DNA of 64,000 nt from Nostoc sp. UHCC 0302 (GTDB taxonomy: Bacteria; Cyanobacteriota; Cyanobacteriia; Cyanobacteriales; Nostocaceae). Each line of letters opens with the position of its first letter. Position 1 is the first letter of the stretch. Where the stretch lies: contig NZ_CP151099.1 in the NCBI RefSeq assembly GCF_038096175.1, forward strand, positions 2,606,501 through 2,670,500. Reading direction: 5' to 3'. Positions 1-12,068 of this stretch are shown in pieces. The translations under genes and the position numbers were made by a program. A model generated the notes under the pieces. The model ran no database searches. It was not told where the DNA came from and saw only the letters and a program-made list of their open reading frames with translations.

Positions 1-321
1 ATCTGACACTAAAAAGGCAGAACGATTGTAAATTTGTAATCAACACCCTCACATTAGGGCTTGAAACACTACATTCTTCTGCCAGATAAAATATGCTTGA
101 TGATACTTTGCCGTTTAGAACCTACCAAGGGGATGTTAATTCTTTATAAAGGTACAGTTAATATCCTCTTATCAGGCTTGCTTCCCTACTCAGAAAATTT
201 ACAGCAGGAGCAGGGAGCAGGAAAACAAGGCGGACAAGCGTAAGAAATACTTATTGTACAGACGCGTAGACGCTCGAAGAGCGGCTTCTCATAAGAGTAT
301 AATCACGTCTCTGACTCTTAC
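1..321. other. Gene-free edge segment
   Basis: I see no convincing gene here. A 60-codon open frame at 61-243 has no recognisable motif and a composition like translated intergenic DNA. The right part (255-311) is a copy of a dispersed palindromic repeat listed separately. The segment lies downstream of the aldo/keto reductase gene, which points towards it. Confidence 0.6.
255..311. repeat. Dispersed palindromic repeat, family A, copy 1
   Basis: The copy begins TGTACAGACGCGTAGACGC and ends in a cgtctc tail. The same 55-60 bp core recurs at 2317-2374, 21698-21752 and 26624-26680, in both orientations and always between genes. It contains an internal inverted repeat (CTCGAAGAG type). This looks like a non-coding dispersed intergenic repeat, possibly a MITE remnant. 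The identification as a family rests on direct comparison of copies inside this window. Confidence 0.8.
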
Positions 322-1284
322 TCAAGCTGACATCAATTTCTGGATACGCTGTGGTTCTTCTCCTAGCCAATCTGGATTTTGAGCAGTGCTGTCGAAAATT
401 GATGAGGTTTTGAATGGCTCAAACTCTCCGCGTGATGCTGCTTTTGCCGTTTTAGCTAAGAGCGATCGCACCTGCTCTTCATCCATTGGTTGGAATGTTC
501 GCACTGCTTCAAATGCTTGATCGAGAATCTCCATGCTGTCAATTCCAGTAATCACAACTGATGTAGGCAGATTTAGGGCATAGTGTAGACACTCAATTGG
601 CGTAACAGTATTTGACCGTAAAAGAATACCGTTTGCCAGACTTTTCATACCCAGAATGCCAATGTTTTGTTTAACCAGTTCTGGCACAACCAACTTCGAG
701 AAACTGCGGAAGTGTGCATCCATCACATTGAGCGGCATCTGAGCCGTATCAAACTTAAAGCCGCGATCGGCTGCAACTTCCAGCATATATAGATGAACAT
801 GGGGGTCTTTATGCCCAGTGAAGCCAATATAGCGGAGTTTACCTGCTTCCCGCGCTTCAATTAAAGCGGCATTCGCGCCTTCTTCGTCAAAAACCCGATC
901 TGGGTCTTCATAGCGGAGAATTTCGTGATGCTGAACGAGATCAATATAATCAACTTGGAGACGTTGAAGCGATTCGTCTAGTTGTCTGGCTGCTTCTTTC
1001 TTCGAGCGGCCATCAATTTTCGTCATCAGAAATACTTTGTCTCGGTAACCATCACGTAGCGCCTTCCCCATACGAATCTCGCTGGCTCCACCGTTGTAAT
1101 CCCAACTGTTATCCATAAAGGTGATGCCGCGATCAATCGCTGCACGAACAATCCGAATACCGAGTTGCTCATCAACGTGCTTTAAAGCGATGTGCCAACC
1201 ACCCAGTCCAATCGCAGAAACTTTCTCTTCTGTACTGCCAAGAACTCGGTAGAGCATTTCTGAATTTGACGTTGTTCTGGACAT
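322..1284 (-). CDS. Aldo/keto reductase
   Basis: A 320-residue protein of the aldo/keto reductase superfamily, which reduces aldehydes or ketones with NADPH in a (beta/alpha)8 barrel. The family pattern is visible: GLGGWH near the N-terminus, the catalytic Asp segment FMDNSWDYN followed by SEIRMGKAL, the Lys segment FLMTKIDGR, and the strand VDYIDLVQHHEI. Length is normal for the family. The substrate cannot be told; these enzymes are often general detoxifying reductases. It stands alone, with divergent DNA upstream leading to a PAP2 gene on the other strand. The start is the ATG at 1284. Confidence 0.9.
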   Translation of the reverse strand: MSRTTSNSEMLYRVLGSTEEKVSAIGLGGWHIALKHVDEQLGIRIVRAAIDRGITFMDNSWDYNGGASEIRMGKALRDGYRDKVFLMTKIDGRSKKEAARQLDESLQRLQVDYIDLVQHHEILRYEDPDRVFDEEGANAALIEAREAGKLRYIGFTGHKDPHVHLYMLEVAADRGFKFDTAQMPLNVMDAHFRSFSKLVVPELVKQNIGILGMKSLANGILLRSNTVTPIECLHYALNLPTSVVITGIDSMEILDQAFEAVRTFQPMDEEQVRSLLAKTAKAASRGEFEPFKTSSIFDSTAQNPDWLGEEPQRIQKLMSA

Positions 1285-1550
1285 CTGTTCTCCTTGTATG
1301 CCAGCTATTACTTAAGTACATATAACTGTGTGCAAATTCAAATACAAGGAATAGTTCACAATATCTTTCTTAAGATACAGTTTCCGAGCTAATTAGGAAA
1401 ACACTGGACAAGCCGAAATACTGATGGCAATTTGGGATGTGTGTGGCATGGCGGATAGACCAAATAAACGCAGCTAGAATTTATAAATTTTGGGATAATT
1501 CAGGTAGTAACTCAGCATTAATAGAAATAAGCGCCAATTCTACAAAAGAG

Positions 1551-2294
1551 ATGAGCGCATATAGAAAAAGCAAAATTTCCCAAATGTTTAACTTTAGTTT
1601 TTGGAGATATCTCCGGTCTTTCTTAATCTTTCTGATGCATTTCATAACAGCTCATCGTACTTCCTTGCTACTCTTATTAATTGGAGTATTTCTACCTCTA
1701 AAAGTTTTTGGTGAGTTAGCAGAAGAGATTTGGGAGAATGAAGGCGGTTTTCCGTGGGATGTACCTATTTTATTAGCAATTCACTCAACCGCTCAACCTC
1801 AATTAGATGTTTTTGCCTCAACGCTAACTAAATTGGGGGTTTTCTGGGGGGTGTTTCCTGTTGCTAGTGTAATTTCGCTTAATCTGTTTATTCAACGACA
1901 ATGGCGTAAATTTGCGTACTTAATCACTACCCTACTGGGAAGCATCATCATTAATCGCACAGCAAAAGTACTACTACATCGAGTGCGCCCTCATCTCTGG
2001 GAGTCACCATCTCCAGAGTTTGACTATGGATTTCCTAGTGGTCATGCTATGTCAAGTATGACCTTAGTAGCTGCCTTGTTAATTCTCACACGGGGCAGTC
2101 GCTGGTTTTGGCTAGTTTTAATTGTCGGAAGTTTGTTTGTCTTGGCTATTGGGTGGACGCGCCTGTATTTAGGAGTTCATTATCCCAGCGACATTTTAGC
2201 AGGTTGGACAGCCTCAATTGCCTGGGCAACTGGAGTCAGTATGCTTCTTAAACCACATCGGAGTAAAAGGACTTCACTTGAGCGGGAGGTTTAA
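1551..2294 (+). CDS. PAP2-family membrane phosphatase
   Basis: An integral membrane phosphatase of the PAP2 (phosphatidic acid phosphatase type 2) family, acting on lipid phosphates or diphosphates such as phosphatidate or undecaprenyl diphosphate. The three signature motifs are visible: KVLLHRVRP (KX6RP), PSGHAMSS (PSGH) and TRLYLGVHYPSD (SRX5HX3D type). Several hydrophobic segments flank them. The open frame extends upstream to 1437, but that part is polar and unlike the family, so I prefer ATG 1551 or 1584. The exact substrate is unknown. Confidence 0.88.
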   Translation: MSAYRKSKISQMFNFSFWRYLRSFLIFLMHFITAHRTSLLLLLIGVFLPLKVFGELAEEIWENEGGFPWDVPILLAIHSTAQPQLDVFASTLTKLGVFWGVFPVASVISLNLFIQRQWRKFAYLITTLLGSIIINRTAKVLLHRVRPHLWESPSPEFDYGFPSGHAMSSMTLVAALLILTRGSRWFWLVLIVGSLFVLAIGWTRLYLGVHYPSDILAGWTASIAWATGVSMLLKPHRSKRTSLEREV

Positions 2295-2903
2295 AACTTA
2301 CAGCAGGAGTTAGGAGTACAGACGCGATTATACTCTTACGAGAAGCCGCACTCCCTGCGTCTACACGTCTGTACAAGAGTCAGGAGTCAGAAGTAAAAAT
2401 TTAGCAGATCAGCCACAGATGGATGCTACTTGTATCTTATTAGGGTTTAAGGCTTTAGTCTTATCTTGACTTTTTGCGCGATCGCCTTAATATTAATGGG
2501 GTAGATTTGTTCTCTGTCGAATACGTTTTTTCTAACTAAGTATTATAATTATTAATAGCTAATGATTTTATTTTTTGAAAGTCCCTAAACCTTGGTATTA
2601 GTAGTGGTGAATCTATAAGTATCAGATTCATCTTTATAGGCAGATATAGGACTCATATTTGATTGTTGAAAAAACTCAGTACACTTTTATTCCTTTTTAC
2701 CTGTTCCCCATTCCCTCTTGAATTGGTTGATTCACGTCTAATCAACTACCTTTGATGCTAGTAATAGCGGAGACTATGCTAAAGCTAGGCGATCGCTTCT
2801 GTTGTTGTCTCCGCTGATGAGCTTTTGTCAAGAAATGTCATAGTCTTACCAATCACATAACCAAAAGCGCACAAAGCTCAAGTTGCAAAATACTTATTTT
2901 GTA
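2295..2903. other. Gene-free spacer with a family A repeat
   Basis: No supported gene. The left end carries a copy of palindromic repeat family A (2317-2374). The rest is AT-rich and contains two HIP1 sites. It separates the PAP2 gene from the convergent DUF2795 gene. Confidence 0.6.
2317..2374. repeat. Dispersed palindromic repeat, family A, copy 2
   Basis: Inverted orientation relative to copy 1. The ends are GTACAGACG and CGTCTGTAC, a perfect 9-bp terminal inverted repeat, with the shared core ATACTCTTACGAGAAGCCGC between them. Confidence 0.8.
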
Positions 2904-3098
2904 CTATTCGGTTTCACTAATAGCTCTACTTACATCCGTTGGGGTTTCATATTGGTCTTCTGGTAAAGATTCTAATGCTGATATGGCATTTTCATCAGCA
3001 CCATGTTGTTGAGCATGAACTATGAGTTCTTGCTTACTAGCTGGATAGTCTATTCCTTTCAAGTGTTTCTGTAATTGCACTGGGTTAATTCTAGCCAT
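2904..3098 (-). CDS. DUF2795 small protein
   Basis: A 64-residue protein that matches the DUF2795 pattern: MARINPVQLQKHLKGIDYP at the start, then a helix-rich segment ending in ALESLPEDQYETPTDVSRAI. DUF2795 proteins are short, common in cyanobacteria and actinobacteria, and of unknown function. Length is normal for the family. It is monocistronic. Confidence 0.85.
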   Translation of the reverse strand: MARINPVQLQKHLKGIDYPASKQELIVHAQQHGADENAISALESLPEDQYETPTDVSRAISETE

Positions 3099-3674
3099 GA
3101 CCCTTCTCCCGCGAAGCTTGAAACAATAGTTACAAGACTAAGTAACTTAATTTCTTTAAACTTCTTCTCTAAGTTATATCTAAATATGAAGTAAATTAGT
3201 TTTGATAAATACAAAAATGTATCTCGTAAACTATCAAAGTATAAAATTGCTATTTTTTTTAATGTTTTATACCTTGACTAATAAGAAATATATGTATAAC
3301 TTTTTCCACAACAGTCCAACATAAGCATGTGTTTGATTAGTGGGCAAAACGTAGAAACACGGTGCAGGTGGAAAATACAGTAGAAAATCATTACTACTAT
3401 AGTATGCTGTGCTGAACTAAATATCGAAGGTTACTCAATATTTTGAGGAGAAAAATACCGCAGTACAGAGTATCTAAATATACTTCAGCGGTGGACTTTG
3501 AATACTTTAGGTTATATTCGCGCTAACCCCAAAGCCGGGTACAGCATGGATTTTTCTAAAACTTCAGTAACTATATTATTAATGTCTGTTGGAGTAATGA
3601 TCACATGGCTGAGCGATATTCCAGATATTTATAACCGGGAAGGGCTTTTGGAAGAATGCGAAGATACACTTGCT
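3099..3674. other. AT-rich spacer, no supported gene
   Basis: Very AT-rich DNA upstream of the DUF2795 gene and downstream of the secreted-protein gene on the same strand. A plus-strand frame at 3498-3761 runs through it but overlaps the tail of the secreted-protein gene and matches nothing I know. Confidence 0.5.
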
Positions 3675-4166
3675 TCAGGTACTGGTTGGTTTAGTAGCAA
3701 CAGCTCCTGGATTACTATCTATTATCAAATCCGAACCAGATTGAGGAACATTAAACAGTGACAATTTATTATTAACTGTTCCTGATAAATAAGTGTCACC
3801 CGCTATTTCACCTCCTAAATCTATCTCTCCAAAAATTTCTTGTGTAACTGTATTAAAGTTGAATTTGAATAAATTACTATTTGAAACACCATTTACAACA
3901 TTATTGTAAGTCGCACTCAAATTATTATGACTATCAAAAAAAGAGATGTTAAACGATTTTAAAACATTTGTAGCTCCTTTTCCATTCTCTGAAAAACTTT
4001 GAGGGGCTGTACTTTCATCATAACTAAACGAACCTTTAGCTGAATAACTACCATTACCATTCCAGTTAAAGTCAAATGTAATAGCTTGACAGGGAAGTAT
4101 TTGTGCCAGCATAAATGTTAAAACTGTGGCTATTATCAGAACAAAATTTGAAAAAATTTTTTTCAT
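3675..4166 (-). CDS. Secreted protein of unknown function
   Basis: A 163-residue protein with a clear signal peptide (MKKIF, a hydrophobic core, then PCQA before ITFDFNWNG). The mature part is rich in Gly, Ser, Asn and beta-forming residues, as in cyanobacterial PEP-CTERM proteins. No PEP-CTERM anchor is present at the C-terminus, which ends VATKPTST, so this may be a soluble extracellular protein or one that has lost its anchor. I do not recognise a family. The start is the ATG at 4166, preceded by a purine-rich stretch. Confidence 0.6.
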   Translation of the reverse strand: MKKIFSNFVLIIATVLTFMLAQILPCQAITFDFNWNGNGSYSAKGSFSYDESTAPQSFSENGKGATNVLKSFNISFFDSHNNLSATYNNVVNGVSNSNLFKFNFNTVTQEIFGEIDLGGEIAGDTYLSGTVNNKLSLFNVPQSGSDLIIDSNPGAVATKPTST

Positions 4167-4307
4167 TGTTTTAACTTTCTCTTGAGTACAACAAACTAAA
4201 CTGCTTTATTCTATAAGGCTTTATTGTATGCATCTTAATGAGAGAAACAGCAATGGTAAAAGAACGGCTTAGATTGATGTAAGTTCTACTCCTAAAAAAT
4301 AGAAATT

Positions 4308-4340
4308 AAAAAGCGCCCTCCTGTTATAGAGAGCGCTTTC
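4308..4340 (-). terminator. Intrinsic terminator of psbA
   Basis: About 40 bp after the psbA stop, a hairpin pairs AAAGCGC with GCGCTTT and, read on the minus strand, is followed by a T-rich run. This is the normal form of a Rho-independent terminator and fits a highly expressed psbA gene. Confidence 0.75.
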
Positions 4341-4379
4341 ATTTAGTAGAGACGCTGTTACAGCGGGTCTCAAACTGTA

Positions 4380-6468
<2,089 letters not shown>

Positions 6469-7317
6469 ATGGATACGAATGAGTTAAAGTTTCTCTTAAA
6501 GCTGTTGGGATGCCCCGATTATCGCTCTAGCCTTACTGCAAGCGCTTTTAAGACTTTTAAAGGTAAAGACAAAATTTGTTTGGATTTAGGCGAGCGCGAA
6601 CTAGTAGACTATTCTCGTGAGATTGCTACAGTCAAAATTTTACCGCCAGGTGATGCCCTACTGAAAGATCCAGGTGAAATACCTATCACAGACAAAGAAC
6701 TGAAGGTACTGGAGAAGATCAGTAAAGCTTCAAGCAAAATCACCCCCAGCAAAATTACCTCGCTGAAAGCTGCTGAACGAGATGCGATATTGAAAGCGTT
6801 GAGTGATAGGGGATTAATTGAAGCTGAAATCAAAAAGGCAAAGAGTAAAGCTGAGATTTGGCTGACTGAACGAGGAATTGAATATTTGCGGGATGATTAC
6901 AGTCCCAACAAAGGCTCTAATCCTGTCATTAGCTTGGAACTACTGAACAATTACCTACGGTTTTTACGGAAAACTCTGCGGGTGAAGCCAGAGCAAGTAT
7001 TTAGTTCACTACTTATTAGTGAACATTTATCTTCTGAAACAACTACCAATATCAGTGATAAAGAAATTTTACAAATTATAGAGAAATTATACAGAGATTT
7101 GGGTACAGAGAATTATTTACCAATTTTCCATCTACGGCAAAAGTTAGAACCACAATTATCACGGGATCAATTAGATCAGGTGCTGTATCGTCTTGAAGAG
7201 GCTAACCAAATTGAGCTAAGTACATTGGCAGAGCCACGCGATTATACTCCTGAACAAGTTGACGCTGGAATTTCACAAATAAGCGGTGGCTGCTTGTTCT
7301 TCATCACAGTGAATTAG
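6469..7317 (+). CDS. Winged-helix-like protein, first gene of the fusion-translocase operon
   Basis: A 282-residue soluble protein. Residues about 72-137 look like a winged-helix fold: a run of helices (DKELKVLEKI, AAERDAILKALSDRGLIEAE) followed by WLTERGIEYL, as in MarR-like domains. A second helix-rich segment with a similar ending (LDQVLYRLEEANQIELSTLAEP) lies near residues 220-260. I do not recognise a named family. It is 55 bp upstream of a P-loop ATPase gene on the same strand, so it is probably the DNA-binding or adaptor partner of that ATPase. It could instead be the operon regulator. Confidence 0.65.
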   Translation: MDTNELKFLLKLLGCPDYRSSLTASAFKTFKGKDKICLDLGERELVDYSREIATVKILPPGDALLKDPGEIPITDKELKVLEKISKASSKITPSKITSLKAAERDAILKALSDRGLIEAEIKKAKSKAEIWLTERGIEYLRDDYSPNKGSNPVISLELLNNYLRFLRKTLRVKPEQVFSSLLISEHLSSETTTNISDKEILQIIEKLYRDLGTENYLPIFHLRQKLEPQLSRDQLDQVLYRLEEANQIELSTLAEPRDYTPEQVDAGISQISGGCLFFITVN

Positions 7318-7372
7318 CGGTGTATACCCAAGTTATAAGCAGGTCAACTTTCAATAAAACAGATATATCAAT

Positions 7373-9460
7373 ATGTCAACAATTGATGAACTTATTAAAC
7401 AATCACTTAACCCATTTGATAACTTTGCAGCAGGTAATTTTTGGGAAGAGCAGGAGCCATTTCCTACTGTTGACTCTATTCATCAAGAGGCACTAACTCA
7501 AATCCAAAGTGTTTTGGATCAGATTGGTCAAGACCATCAAACCCGTACCATGATTCTCTATGGCGATGCTGGAGTGGGCAAAACTCATTTTATGGGTCGG
7601 CTAAAACAAAAGCTAAATAATGAAGCTTTCTTCGTATACATAGAGCCGTTTCCTCAAAGTGACCATATCTGGAGGCACATTTTACGCCACACCGTTGATA
7701 GCTTGGTTAATGCTCCAGCAGGACAAGCAGATTCCCAATTAATTCTTTGGCTCAAAAGCTTTCTATCTACTATTCGTCACGACTTACAAAGTGAACAACA
7801 AGGTTTGGTTGACAGAATAAAAGGTTTTTTTGGAAAAACGAAAATAGATGCTAATGCTGATCGCAAATTATTTATTGACATCCTCAAAAAAACCATAGGT
7901 ACTAAGGGAATTTACAATGCTAATGAGTTTTTTGGTGTCCTTTATGACCTAACTAATCCAGACTTAAACTCTCTAGCCTGTGAATGGTTAAAAGGGGATG
8001 GTCTAGATGAAGAAAGCCTGAAAAAGTTACAAATTAATAAATCTATTGATAATGAAGATACGGCACGAGGTATTTTAGGCAATTTTAGCAAAATTTCTGG
8101 TAAAACTCAGCCCATTGTTTTGTGTTTTGATCAACTAGATAACATTGCTCGTTTGTCAGATGGCTCTATTGACCTACAAGCTTTATTCAATGTCAACTCT
8201 ACGATTTATAACGGTAAGTGGCAAGGTTTCCTGATTATCATCAGCGTCAGAACTAGTACCTGGAATGAAAATTACAAGCGAATCCAACCTGCTGATTTGG
8301 ATAGGGCTAGTGTAAAAGTACCTCTCAAACGCATCACTTTAGACGAAGCCGAAGCTCTTTTAGCTTCTAGACTTTATCAGTTGCACCATCAAGCTTACTC
8401 TCTACCTAATTCTCCAATTTACCCCCTGAATACAGAGGTGCTAGGGAAAGCATTCCCCGGTCGTAAAGCCTCACCTCGTCTGGTGCTAACGTTAGGTAAA
8501 CAACTATTCCAAGAATATAAAGAATGGCTATTCAAGAATAAACAACCTCCAAAGCCAAAATGGTTAGATGGTGAAATGCCACCACCTCCATCACCTCCAC
8601 CAGATAAAATAAAAGCAGAATTAGAATTATTTTGGCAGCAGGAATATAAAAAAGTTCAGGGCAAAATAACCAAAATAACCTTATTAGCTGCACCTGATTT
8701 AATTCGGATGTTACAAGAAGCTTTAGAGGCATTGCAAGTACAGGCTATTAAGCCTAAACTCTTAAGTGGGAAGTATGCCAGCTATTCCTTAATTTATCAA
8801 CAGCTTGATAATAAAGAAAGGATTGGAGTAGTCTGGACAGAAGAGCCAGGGATGAAACCATTTTATGATGTAATGAATGCTTGTCAGAGAGTGGTTTCTA
8901 ATAATCTATGTAACAGTCTGCAACTGATTCGCCTTGCGGGTGTGGGACAGCCAAACCTTGCTGGAAATCAAATATATAGACAGATTTTTACATATACTAA
9001 CCATTATCATATTAAGCCAAATGTGGCTTCTGTTCACTACTTAGCGACATACCATAGCTTGGTGAATTCTGCACTTGCTCATGAATTGGTACTAGCAGGT
9101 CAAACCATTACTTTGCAAAAACTCCAATATTTAATTAGTGAGTCTGAGATTTTGCATAAATGTACTTTATTGCAAGATTTAGGAATTGTTCCTAGAAAAA
9201 ATTCTGTAGAAAATAACGGAAACGGAAATGGTAAACAAGATTTAAGACCAGTCAAAGACTTCTTATTAAATCTAGTAATAACCCAAGGCTATATGGGAGT
9301 ACCAACTTTAATTAAGGAGGCTGGTAGTCAATTTCCTTCTGTGAAAGAAACTGACACTCAAAACTTAATTGACCTCTTATGTCAAGAAAAAAATGTGAAA
9401 ATTATTAACCCCAAAGCTAAACTGCAAGATCAATTAATTTGTTTAGTCACTAAGAAGTAA
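7373..9460 (+). CDS. P-loop ATPase, ORC/STAND-like
   Basis: A 695-residue ATPase. Walker A is GDAGVGKT at residues 64-71 and a Walker B-like segment IVLCFDQLDN lies near 249-257. SVRTSTWNENY, near 290, sits where AAA+ proteins have sensor 1. The N-terminal half resembles ORC/Cdc6- or STAND-type AAA+ ATPases; a proline-rich linker (about 405-420) leads to a C-terminal region I cannot assign. It lacks the long repeats of typical STAND immune receptors. It sits between the winged-helix gene and the nuclease/translocase fusion (21-bp gap), so it probably loads or controls that machine. This is inference; no substrate is visible. Confidence 0.7.
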   Translation: MSTIDELIKQSLNPFDNFAAGNFWEEQEPFPTVDSIHQEALTQIQSVLDQIGQDHQTRTMILYGDAGVGKTHFMGRLKQKLNNEAFFVYIEPFPQSDHIWRHILRHTVDSLVNAPAGQADSQLILWLKSFLSTIRHDLQSEQQGLVDRIKGFFGKTKIDANADRKLFIDILKKTIGTKGIYNANEFFGVLYDLTNPDLNSLACEWLKGDGLDEESLKKLQINKSIDNEDTARGILGNFSKISGKTQPIVLCFDQLDNIARLSDGSIDLQALFNVNSTIYNGKWQGFLIIISVRTSTWNENYKRIQPADLDRASVKVPLKRITLDEAEALLASRLYQLHHQAYSLPNSPIYPLNTEVLGKAFPGRKASPRLVLTLGKQLFQEYKEWLFKNKQPPKPKWLDGEMPPPPSPPPDKIKAELELFWQQEYKKVQGKITKITLLAAPDLIRMLQEALEALQVQAIKPKLLSGKYASYSLIYQQLDNKERIGVVWTEEPGMKPFYDVMNACQRVVSNNLCNSLQLIRLAGVGQPNLAGNQIYRQIFTYTNHYHIKPNVASVHYLATYHSLVNSALAHELVLAGQTITLQKLQYLISESEILHKCTLLQDLGIVPRKNSVENNGNGNGKQDLRPVKDFLLNLVITQGYMGVPTLIKEAGSQFPSVKETDTQNLIDLLCQEKNVKIINPKAKLQDQLICLVTKK

Positions 9461-9481
9461 CTTTTGATAGACTTTTAGCCA

Positions 9482-12049
9482 ATGCACTACCTGAAAGAAT
9501 CTGCTGAAATCCAGACCCAAATTCCAAAACTCGCTTTGGCTAAAGTGCTATGGCTAGATACAGAAGTAGCTGACTATAACACTTATTCTCCAAGATTATC
9601 ATTAATTCAAGTATTGGCAGAACCCACAGATTATACAGGAGAGTTTACTTTTATTCTTGATGTGTTGGATAAACCTAATTTGGTTGCACTATTTATTAAC
9701 CAAATCATGGTAAGTTCCCAAATCGAAAAAGTATTTCACAATGCAAGTTTTGATTTAAAGTACTTGGGTGGAAATTCTGCACAGAACATTACCTGTACTC
9801 TCAAGTTAGCAAGAAAGATTAGCCAAAAAATATTAAAAACATCTAATTTAAAACTAAAAACTTTAGCAACAGAAATCTGCCACTTTTCTAATGTAGATAT
9901 AGAAGAAGGAAAAAGTAATTGGGGAAAGCGTCCTCTTAGTGACAAGCAGCTACAATATGCAGCAATGGATACAGTGTATTTGGCTGCTGTCCATCGCCGC
10001 TTATTACAAATTTATACCCCGGATTTTGTAAATAATATTTTTGATATGATACCTAATGGTTCACAGCAATCAACAGAAAAATCTATAAACACATCTTTAA
10101 CCGCTACTAAGGTTAGGGTTGCTTTTGAATGTCCCCGGTTATTTTATTTCCATCAGCGATTTGGCGTAAATACTTTATTTATACCACCAGAAAATCATGT
10201 TGGAATCGGCAATATTTTTCATCAAGTAGCTGAGAATTTTATAAATATAGCTATTAGTGAACCAAGATTTACAGAAATATTTAAAACAAGTGTATCCCAA
10301 TTAAATCTTGAGAAAATTACTTCTCATCTGCAACAGCTTTTTTATGAAATTAAATTTTCTGCTTATCTAGAAAAAGCTGTCGAGAAAGATTCTAGTATTG
10401 CACAACCACTATACAAAGTTTGGCAAGGAGTGCAAGGATTAATCCGACGCTTTGCAGAATTACTTATAGTAAATAGGCGTTATTGTAGTGCAGATGCAGT
10501 TATTCGCAATACTTTTGTTGCAGAAGAACGTAAGCTTGAGCATTATTTTCAGCTAGCTGATGGCACACAACAAAGAGTAGGAGGAGAATTTGATTGCTTA
10601 GTTTATAATTTTGAAGTCAAGCGTCTATGTGTACTTGAGTTTAAAACCTATCAGCCTATAGATCCATCAGCACAATTGGCTCAGGTTTCTCTTTATAGTT
10701 ATATGCTGTGGCAAAAGAAAAAAGTACCTGTTGACTCAGCAGTTTACTGTGTTTTGCCAGAGTTTAAAGAGTATCAGTATTCTTGGGAACAGCTAGAAAA
10801 CACTGTGCATCAGTTGATTCCCTATAAATTACACCAGATGCAGCAATGGCTGAGTTGGGAACCTCCTAATGATAATCCACCCCCACCAACAACTCAACCA
10901 AACTTGTGTAATATTTGTCCACAACAACAAAAGTGTCAGACTTATTTTATTACGTCGTCTGAGAGTGGCAGACAAGATAAGCATTTCACAACTAATAGTC
11001 AGGATACACCAAACGCTGATGTTATGGGTGAACAACTGGTTAGTACTTTATTATCTTTTGGTATTGGTGTAGATTACCAGGGTGCTGCGATCGCTCCTGG
11101 TTTTATCCGAGTGAAGTTAAAACCACATCTTGGCGTTAAAGTTAACTCGCTGTTAAAATCATCTGCGGATTTGCAAGTGCAGTTGGGTTTGGTAAATCCA
11201 CCTTTGATTGCTCCACAAGCTGGTTATGTAAGTGTAGATTTACCTCGTAAAGACAGGCAAGTTGCTAAGTTTGAGGATTATATAAAATCGCAAATATTAC
11301 CCGCCACTGCCACTATAAAAATTGCGATTGGAGTAAATTTAGAGGGAGAGTTAGTAGAGGCTGATTTATCTGATCCGAATACTTGTCACTTTTTAGTTGG
11401 TGGTACAACTGGTAGTGGTAAAAGTGAGTTTTTGCGATCCCTCCTCCTAAGCTTACTATACCGCCATTCTCCGCAGCATCTGAAAATTGCCCTAGTTGAT
11501 CCCAAGCGAGTCACGTTTCCAGAGTTTGAGAAAATGCCCTGGTTATATTCACCTGTTGTTAAAGATAGCGATCGCGCAATCGAACTAATGGATGAGTTGG
11601 TTGCAGAGATGGAGTCCCGTTACCAGCAGTTTGAAAAAGCTGGGTGTGCTGATTTAAGCGCCTACAATAATCGATCCCCACAAGTTTTACCTCGTGTTGT
11701 CTGTATTTTTGATGAATATGCGGACTTTATGACAGAAAAACAAATCCGCGTTGCGCTAGAACAAAGCATTAAAAGACTAGGAGCAATGGCACGAGCTGCT
11801 GGAATTCATTTAATTATTGCTACTCAACGTCCAGAAGCTAGTATTGTTACCCCAATCATTCGTTCTAATTTACCTGGACGAATTGCACTAAGTACCAGAA
11901 GCGAAGCTGATTCAAAAATTATTTTGGGTGGTACGTCAACCGCAGCAGCCTACCTTTTAGGGAAAGGTGATTTACTCTACCAAGTTGGGCCTCAACTACA
12001 GCGTTTACAAAGCCTATTTGCAACAAAGATTCTACTACCAGCCTCCTAG
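9482..12049 (+). CDS. Fusion: DEDD exonuclease, Cas4-like Fe-S nuclease and FtsK/HerA-type translocase
   Basis: An 855-residue protein with three catalytic modules. (1) Residues 1-180 form an RNase D-type 3-prime exonuclease: D26-T-E28, H86-N87 with D91, and Y159-xxx-D163 (DEDDy set). (2) Residues 205-490 form a RecB/Cas4-type PD-(D/E)XK nuclease: H247, D371, E386-x-K388 and a following Gln-Tyr helix, with Cys217, Cys476, Cys479 and Cys485 placed as a 4Fe-4S cluster, as in Cas4 and AddB. (3) Residues 610-850 form an FtsK/SpoIIIE motor: Walker A GTTGSGKS (641-648), Walker B CIFDEYADF (D744, E745) and ATQRP (780-784). There is no membrane part and no gamma domain. All catalytic residues look intact. 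The protein should pump duplex DNA and degrade it, acting with the upstream ATPase; defence and chromosome-end processing are both possible. Confidence 0.85.
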   Translation: MHYLKESAEIQTQIPKLALAKVLWLDTEVADYNTYSPRLSLIQVLAEPTDYTGEFTFILDVLDKPNLVALFINQIMVSSQIEKVFHNASFDLKYLGGNSAQNITCTLKLARKISQKILKTSNLKLKTLATEICHFSNVDIEEGKSNWGKRPLSDKQLQYAAMDTVYLAAVHRRLLQIYTPDFVNNIFDMIPNGSQQSTEKSINTSLTATKVRVAFECPRLFYFHQRFGVNTLFIPPENHVGIGNIFHQVAENFINIAISEPRFTEIFKTSVSQLNLEKITSHLQQLFYEIKFSAYLEKAVEKDSSIAQPLYKVWQGVQGLIRRFAELLIVNRRYCSADAVIRNTFVAEERKLEHYFQLADGTQQRVGGEFDCLVYNFEVKRLCVLEFKTYQPIDPSAQLAQVSLYSYMLWQKKKVPVDSAVYCVLPEFKEYQYSWEQLENTVHQLIPYKLHQMQQWLSWEPPNDNPPPPTTQPNLCNICPQQQKCQTYFITSSESGRQDKHFTTNSQDTPNADVMGEQLVSTLLSFGIGVDYQGAAIAPGFIRVKLKPHLGVKVNSLLKSSADLQVQLGLVNPPLIAPQAGYVSVDLPRKDRQVAKFEDYIKSQILPATATIKIAIGVNLEGELVEADLSDPNTCHFLVGGTTGSGKSEFLRSLLLSLLYRHSPQHLKIALVDPKRVTFPEFEKMPWLYSPVVKDSDRAIELMDELVAEMESRYQQFEKAGCADLSAYNNRSPQVLPRVVCIFDEYADFMTEKQIRVALEQSIKRLGAMARAAGIHLIIATQRPEASIVTPIIRSNLPGRIALSTRSEADSKIILGGTSTAAAYLLGKGDLLYQVGPQLQRLQSLFATKILLPAS

Positions 12050-12068
12050 ACTGAAATCAAGCTTATCC

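Noticed and set aside
3498-3761. Plus-strand frame of 87 codons
   Set aside because: It overlaps the tail of the secreted-protein gene and has no motif, codon bias or neighbour to support it.
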